In this document: positions 8,031 to 12,495 of the stretch, piece by piece
Numbering within the stretch: the first letter of the stretch is position 1
Layout of the letters: each line of letters opens with the position of its first letter
Notes under the pieces: generated by a model
What the model saw: only the letters and a program-made list of their open reading frames with translations
Database searches by the model: none
What the model was told of the DNA's origin: nothing
Assembly: GCA_026770575.1 (NCBI GenBank)
Contig: MU657311.1
Span: 3,557 to 16,051 of the forward strand
Length of the DNA stretch: 12,495 nt
Source: Pelagophyceae sp. CCMP2097
Lineage: Eukaryota; Sar; Pelagophyceae
Reading direction: 5' to 3'
Made by a program: the position numbers and the translations under genes

Positions 8031-8937
8031 ATTACCATGGCGCACCGGAGATACTGCAGACCCTCGGAGGGCGCCTTTGGTATGTTGGTGCAGTCGCTTA
8101 GCTCTAAGTAGAGAACACTTCGAAACGCGAGTAGGCTGGCTTAGGTTAAGTCCCATTTCGATGTTGATGGCGCAGCGGCGAAAGAAGGACCGGCACACGC
8201 GGCCCAAGTCCGCGCCTGGTCGGCCGGCGCGCTCTGCTGTGACGGCGCATGCGCGCGCGGCGACTGAGGAGCGTGCGGGAACACAAGCGCGGAGAGGAGC
8301 GCCACGCGAATCCAAGCCTGGCCGACCGGTGCGGGAAATTATGCTTCTTGAACGCAGAGTTCCTTCGAGCACATGCGCGCCACTCGCACATCAACTTTGC
8401 CGTTGGGGCAACAACCACAGCGGGTTCACAATCACTGGGGCCATTCAGGCATGCCGCTCGTGCGTCGTCCCACTCGGGGTCACTGGAGCCATTCAGGCTT
8501 ACCACTCGGGCGCCCTCAACGGGGTTTGCCACTCGGGCGCCCACTAACGGGTTTGAGCCATTCAGGCTTGCCACTCGAACGCCCACAACGGGGTTTGCCA
8601 CTCGAGCGCCCACAAAGGGGTTTGAGCTGAGCCATTCAGGTTAGCCACTTGGGCACCCACTACGGGGTCAGCGGCTGCGATGTAGCTGCGGGGAAGGACG
8701 GATCGGCACAGCCGGGCCAACCATCGCGCCACCCACGCAGCCGCGCGCAGCAGCATGCTGCATAGGCGCGGGACTCTCCTGGAGAAAATGTTCCGCACGT
8801 ATAGAACTGCGAATTAGACAGACGGACGGACGGACAGACAAAATTGCGCATGGTGATCTTCAATAACGACCCCCGGAAAAGGGGCCTAGATTTTTTCAAA
8901 TCCAAATACCCTCTCCGGGGGTCTGAATAAAGGTCAA
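8031..8937. repeat. Dispersed repeat, copy 2 (about 0.9 kb)
   Basis: Second copy of the repeat at 6106-7012. Relative to copy 1 it holds about 220 bp of extra sequence between about 8080 and 8345 (or copy 1 lost it), has fewer minisatellite units, and lacks about 16 bp after the terminal GTCTGAA. These changes cancel, so both copies span about 907 bp. The closing inverted pair GACCCCCGGA...TCCGGGGGTC is kept. No gene is supported inside. Confidence 0.75.
8495..8672. repeat. 27-bp minisatellite (copy 2, contracted)
   Basis: Same unit as in copy 1, with about five cores (near 8517, 8544, 8586, 8613 and 8660) instead of nine. One core has lost a G, which breaks the frame kept in copy 1. The 27/51 alternation is not preserved, so array length has changed independently in the two copies. 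Confidence 0.75.
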
Positions 8938-9005
8938 GAAGGTTTTGGTCCATGAGGTACTTGTGCACTTGCGGTTCCGACCGAGTGAGGTTGTCGGTTT
9001 TCTTG

Positions 9006-9363
9006 AGTACAGCAGTTCCCACTTTACTTCCGAAAGTCCAAAAGCAAAAGGCATCGACCAAAAGCAAAAGCAAAAGCAAAAGCAAAAATTCAATATCCCA
9101 AACCAAAGGCGTATCAAAATCCCAATAAGGGGGACATTTAAGATTCAATCAAAGCAAATTTACATTTTTTGAGCATAAATCTTAAAAATATAATTTTTGG
9201 GATTTTATTAATCTTTAAATATCTGCCTTATTGATGAGATGATGCCATCTTTGGTTTTAGATATTGGGTTTATGCTTTTGCTTTTGCTTTTGCTTTTGCT
9301 TTTGCTTTTGGCCGATGCTTTTGGTTTTAGACTTGCGGAAATAATGTGGGGACTGCTGCTCTA
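9006..9363. mobile_element. Foldback element with (AAAAGC)n in both arms
   Basis: Diverged inverted arms of about 105-120 bp lie at 9006-9115 and about 9241-9363. The left arm has four AAAAGC units (9060-9083) next to GGCATCGACC. The right arm has six GCTTTT units (9274-9309) next to GGCCGATGC. Matching flanks such as AGCAG...CCCAC...TTCCG and AATATC...ACCAAAG extend the pairing beyond the simple repeat, so this is more than two chance microsatellites. The centre is AT-rich, without genes. No target-site duplication is evident. Confidence 0.65.
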
Positions 9364-9554
9364 CTAATCGTCGGGCCAAACAAATCCGTGCATTTTTACG
9401 CAAATTCAATAGCAAATTCAATGGCAGTTTACTTGCTCATGCCCGAGTTGGACAACGAGTGACCTGGTGCGCGCTCCATAGGGGCTCTTACTACCACACC
9501 AGCCAGACGGGAGCCTCGGAGGAGCGGCCCAGGGCGCTGGTGAAGCGGGTGTGG

Positions 9555-9562
9555 TATAAAAG
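9555..9562 (+). promoter_or_regulatory. TATA-box-like site
   Basis: TATAAAAG follows a GC-rich stretch and lies about 170 bp upstream of the plus-strand transposon-type frame. ACCACACC near 9493 and GGTGTGGT just before the box form an inverted pair. It might drive the downstream gene, but no leader exon can be defined, and the site is outside the 16-bp inverted repeat that starts at 9667. Confidence 0.3.
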
Positions 9563-9727
9563 CGGACCACAGCGCGCGCTGCGTCCTCCCGACCATCGTC
9601 CAATAGCCAGGTACCAACAATGGGTTATGGGCCATATTGAGGTCCGATGATTAGTAGTGTGCCAGGCACAGCTGTTTCAAAGCCTCTAAAAAGCGGACTT
9701 CGTTTGAGAAATTAAAAGGATTCAGAA

Positions 9728-10269
9728 AAAGGGTTGTTCTGGAACCACTCCAAGCGAGCTTATGCACCTCGCGCATGCCGCGTGCTGACCGACGACGAAA
9801 TCGAGACGCTCTGCGGTCTGTGCGAGTCGGTGCCGCGGCGGCTGCGCCAGCTCGTCGCGAACCGCCAGATCAAGACGCACATGGTCGAGTTCGAGGTGCC
9901 GCGGTTTGTGCGATGCTGGCGCACCCTCGGGCTGTTTTGCGAAGACACGTTCGAGAGCATCCACGCTCTGATGAACCGCATGAAAATGCGATTCGTATGC
10001 ATCCGCGACCGCCTGCGTCTGGGGGAATGGTTGAAAACTCTGGACCGCCACAACGTTGCAAACGGAGTCGCGAGCGGTTTCCCGGCGCGCCTCAAAAGAT
10101 ACCCTAGGCGACAGCGTGAAGCGCGACAAGCTCATGTTCACGGCTCTCGGTCTTGAAGGAGAGCGCCAGCCTCATCGACGGTATCACGGCAGAAGCGGGA
10201 CGCGGCAAGTATGCGAAAAAGCCCAGGAAGGCCGACGCGACCGCCGCGGTGGCCGCGGCCGCCGCCTGA
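9728..10269 (+). pseudogene. Degraded transposon-type gene, C-terminal part (TH-M...ESIHA...N signature)
   Basis: The frame opens just after a CAG at 9723-9725 and is protein-like from EKGLFWNHSKRA onward. The recognisable block is IKTHMVEFEVPRFV, then LGLFCEDTFESIHALMNRM. I recall a similar H...P.F....G..GE...ESIHA..N pattern from C-terminal regions of transposon-encoded proteins in animals and protists; this is from memory, without an exact family name. A phase-matched intron 10017-10107 (C|GTCTGG to CCCTAG|GC) would join to DSVKRDKLMFTALGL. A further one-base shift near 10155 is then needed to reach LIDGITAEAGRGKY and a stop at 10267-10269. The missing N-terminus and the shift indicate a decayed or partial copy. 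Without the intron the first frame runs to 10156. Confidence 0.45.
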
Positions 10270-10464
10270 AGTTTACGTCTTATGTACGCGCCTTATCTCA
10301 TCATCGGACTGTCGAGGGGGAAAAGAGACCCGAGGTGCCCCACCGTGCCGGAGCTTCAACGCTTCACAACCCAAAAATGCTTGGAGGGGCCCTTTCTTCC
10401 TATCTCGAGCGGGTTTTCTCATAGGAATTATTCTATAGATTTCTAGAAGCGTCTCGAAGATTGC

Positions 10465-10579
10465 AACTCGTCAGCGCGCGAGTATAAGGTGTACCAATTA
10501 TAGGCAGTTATGCTCGTTATGCTCATAGCTACCATCCTGGCCTAGATGGGTGCACCTTATACTCCCGCGCTGACGAGTT
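10465..10579. mobile_element. 115-bp palindromic MITE-like element
   Basis: The 31-bp arms at 10465-10495 and 10549-10579 are inverted copies with two mismatches (AACTCGTCAGCGCG...GAGTATAAGGTG). The 53-bp loop contains the direct repeat TTATGCTC twice. There is no coding capacity. A flanking duplication is not convincing. A structured RNA is an alternative. Confidence 0.6.
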
Positions 10580-10785
10580 ACGGTGCAAAGGGTCAAAGTT
10601 GGAGGCGCATCTCACCAAGGAGACGCGCCCCTTGCAAAATTTTCTTACCAAACCATGCAATGCCTATGGACCCGCTCGATCCCGCGAGGGGCCTTCGAAT
10701 CGCTTTGGGTGGGGCTCGTGCTGTAGCCGGGAAGTTGAGGACTTTTCCCGAATTTTTCTGAGAATCGCAAAAAAACGAAATCCAC

Positions 10786-12351
10786 GAGTAGAGGTGGGCA
10801 AAATAAGGGAAACCACCCCACCCAAAATCCTCCAAAACCACCCCCGGGGGGTGTTTTTTTCCCCAGGGTGGCTTTTAGGCTCCAGGGGCCTTGGGAGGGT
10901 AAAATGGCGCTGTTCTTCGGGGTGCGCCAGGGCGCGCTGTATACGCGCAACTTGGCTAATTGCCGAGGCGCGCGCTTATTTCCGTCGCGCTTTTAATAAT
11001 TGTGTAAAAGGGTTTAACTAAAGTAAAGTTAAAACGTTCCCGAAAACTTTGGCGAAACGCACTATCGGATAGCGGCTATCATCGAGTCCCTGACCTGCAG
11101 GAAACCGGCGGAGGCCGTACGACGTCGCCCATGGGCCCGGGAACACCAGGGGCCGGGGCTTTCCGTGTCCGGCCGCCAAACTTGCCTTTGCGGCGTTTGT
11201 CGTCGGAGCAAGCTCCTGTGCGGTTGCCGGCGCAGCGCCCTGCCATCTGCCATTCTTTGGCGCGTTTGGCAGTGCTGTGCCCGCTGGCGATCGCCCGGTG
11301 CAAGAACTCGAGTGGGTGCTGCCTGCTCCAAGCGACGAGTAGCGATGAGAGATTCGAAGCGCTCGTCTCTCTGCGTCAATCCGGCAGCGATTGGCGCAAA
11401 TGGGTTCAACAAGGCGGGCCGAAGCCCGGGAGCCCTGGTCCAGCCCCGGTGTGCGTACCGCTGAAACCTGGCAAGGCGCTCGGCCGAGTCGTGCGCGGCA
11501 GAATCGTGCTCCGGGCGAAGCATGCCGGTAAGATGGAGTCTTGGGGAGTACAACGACTCGCTCGAAAACCAACCCACTAGATCTACACATACATGCATGT
11601 GCCCTAGGCGCCGCGAATACAGTGCCGCACCGGCAGATGCGCGATGCGATGGCGCAGCGCATTTCGACGCGGCGGCGTGGCCGCGCCGAATGGCTTTTGA
11701 AGGCAGGTAATCCGCTCGCGAGGGCCGGCTTTTGCTCCTGCTGCTTCGCCGACGCGCCCGGCATGACGCCGTGGGACCTCTACGGCGCGCGGCTCCGAGG
11801 CTTGCCCTTCCTCGACCTGCTCGGGCTCCGACGGCGCTCTGTTCCGTTGTTCGGCAATCGGGAGGAGCGTGGCATCTTGCCCCTCTCGCAGCTTCGTGAT
11901 GCTGCGCCGTGCTGTGACTTTGGTTGCCTCGCGCGCGCCTCGCCTCAGACGTTCGATTTATATTACCGCGAGTCTTGTCCACTTTGTTCCGTCGTCAGAC
12001 AGTCAAATCAAGCAGCTCAACCCAGACTCCATGTAGGCGACTTTGAGGACCAGCACACGCGGCACGGCCAGGATGCGGTCATCGCCAAGGTGCTCTTCAG
12101 CCCAACCGGCGGACACGCACCATCGCGGCTTTTCTGGCGCGGTGGACGTCGTGAAACACACGACTGCGCGGGCGCCGATGCGGGCGGGGCGGACGGCGCG
12201 CGCCTCGGCGCGGACGGCGCGGCGCGCGTCTCGAAGCCTTCGAAAACACGACCGATTGTCAAAACCACCCTTGGTACAAAATGGGATAAAAACCACCCCC
12301 CGGGGGTGGTAAAAGGGGGGTGGTCGTCTCTTATTTTGCCCACCTCTACTC
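10786..12351. mobile_element. 1.57-kb DNA transposon with ~90-bp inverted arms and TCCAC duplication
   Basis: The left arm starts GAGTAGAGGTGGGCAAAATA at 10786, and the right end (12351 inward) is its reverse complement. Similarity continues for about 90 bp through CCACCCCCGGGGGGTG and an AGGGTGG block, with small gaps. TCCAC occurs directly outside both ends (10781-10785 and 12352-12356), a candidate 5-bp target-site duplication. TAGAGGTGGGCAAAA resembles hAT-type ends, but hAT elements make 8-bp duplications, so the superfamily is open. No transposase is recognised inside; the interior carries the split gene below. Confidence 0.75.
11032..12150 (+). CDS. Unrecognised split gene carried inside the 1.57-kb element
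   Basis: Four segments join in phase: about 11032-11217 (ENFGETHYRIAAIIESL, then a cysteine cluster CLCGVCRRSKL), 11343-11527 (DERFEALVSLRQSGSDWRKW, later GKALGRVVRGRIVLRAKHA), 11608-11895 (RQMRDAMAQRI, then AEWLLKAGNPLARAGFCSCC, GMTPWDLYGARLRGLPFLDL) and 12037 to about 12150 (DFEDQHTRHGQDAVIAKVLF). The proposed introns are 125, 80 and 141 nt, with donors GTGCGG, GTAAGA and GTGATG; every acceptor is TAG. The start and stop are not defined. Overlapping frames on the minus strand (for example 11062-11982) are Arg/Ser-rich and less protein-like. I recognise no family. It could be a captured host gene or a divergent transposition protein. Splicing is inference from phase and composition. Confidence 0.4.
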
Positions 12352-12372
12352 TCCACCTTTGAAACAGCTGTG

Positions 12373-12495
12373 TAGGTAGAGACGTGCAACCGGCACCTTG
12401 ACGAGACGACGTGAACACAATGGATCACCGCAGTCACTGGCGGCCCAGTGGACTGAAATGTGATGGTTAGACGTTATACTGGGAGAAACGGAGCG
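12373..12495. other. Right-edge flank, nothing recognised
   Basis: These 123 bases lie outside the nested elements. I see no frame, repeat or structure that I can support. Confidence 0.3.

Larger units (their letters stand above)
9667..12372. mobile_element. Possible composite transposon bounded by a 16-bp perfect inverted repeat
   Basis: CACAGCTGTTTCAAAG at 9667-9682 is the exact reverse complement of 12357-12372. It encloses the ESIHA-type gene fragment, the 115-bp palindromic element and the 1.57-kb element. The right copy begins immediately after the TCCAC duplication that closes the 1.57-kb element. Removing that insertion would leave an element of about 1.1 kb. Similarity stops sharply at both ends of the 16 bp, and no clear target-site duplication is seen, so this is a proposal. 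Confidence 0.35.

Noticed and set aside
6106..8937. CRISPR array (regularly spaced 27-bp repeats)
   Set aside because: Units are directly tandem or separated by repeated spacers, not unique ones, and the genome context is eukaryotic.
11062..11982. 306-codon minus-strand frame inside the 1.57-kb element
   Set aside because: Arg/Ser/Ala-rich composition typical of the reverse of GC-rich coding DNA. The plus strand gives more protein-like, phase-matched segments.

Overview
The window reads as GC-rich nuclear DNA of a eukaryote, probably a single-celled alga or other protist; I cannot name the species. The reasons are that the long coding stretches only make sense when spliced across short phase-matched introns, that most of the sequence is transposon-derived, and that no bacterial operon, Shine-Dalgarno site or complete RNA gene is visible. 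All but two of the acceptor sites I infer end in TAG, and most donors begin GTG.

Minus strand, about 5,570 down to 1 and running off the left edge: one large split gene. In translation order it encodes a Lys/His-rich basic segment, a long low-complexity region, a ubiquitin-like domain of 76 residues ending in Arg-Gly-Gly, a SWIM-like cysteine/histidine motif, and a Mutator-like (MULE) DDE transposase core with its two Asp, a C-x2-H and the Glu in order. In-frame stops fall inside introns that can be removed while keeping the phase.

5,630-6,090: two adjacent inverted-repeat structures just upstream of that gene. The first is a 178-bp MITE-like element with arrays of AAGTCCCTTTAAG and a GAGT flanking duplication. 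The second has perfect 31-bp inverted arms containing TATAAATA.

6,106-7,012 and 8,031-8,937: two copies of a repeat of about 0.9 kb. Each holds a 27-bp minisatellite with a higher-order 78-bp period. Between them, at 7,543-7,924, is an inverted-repeat element with 116-bp arms and a tRNA T-arm-like sequence in its centre. At 9,006-9,363 is another foldback element whose arms carry (AAAAGC)n.

9,667-12,372: a composite of nested elements. A perfect 16-bp inverted repeat bounds (i) a degraded transposon-type gene with a T-H-M...F-E-S-I-H-A...N signature, (ii) a 115-bp palindromic MITE-like element, and (iii) a 1.57-kb element with inverted arms of about 90 bp and a TCCAC flanking duplication. 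The 1.57-kb element carries an unrecognised plus-strand gene that can be spliced in phase across four exons.

Overall this is a transposon-dense accessory region. The most notable item is the apparent fusion of a ubiquitin-like domain to a MULE-type transposase.
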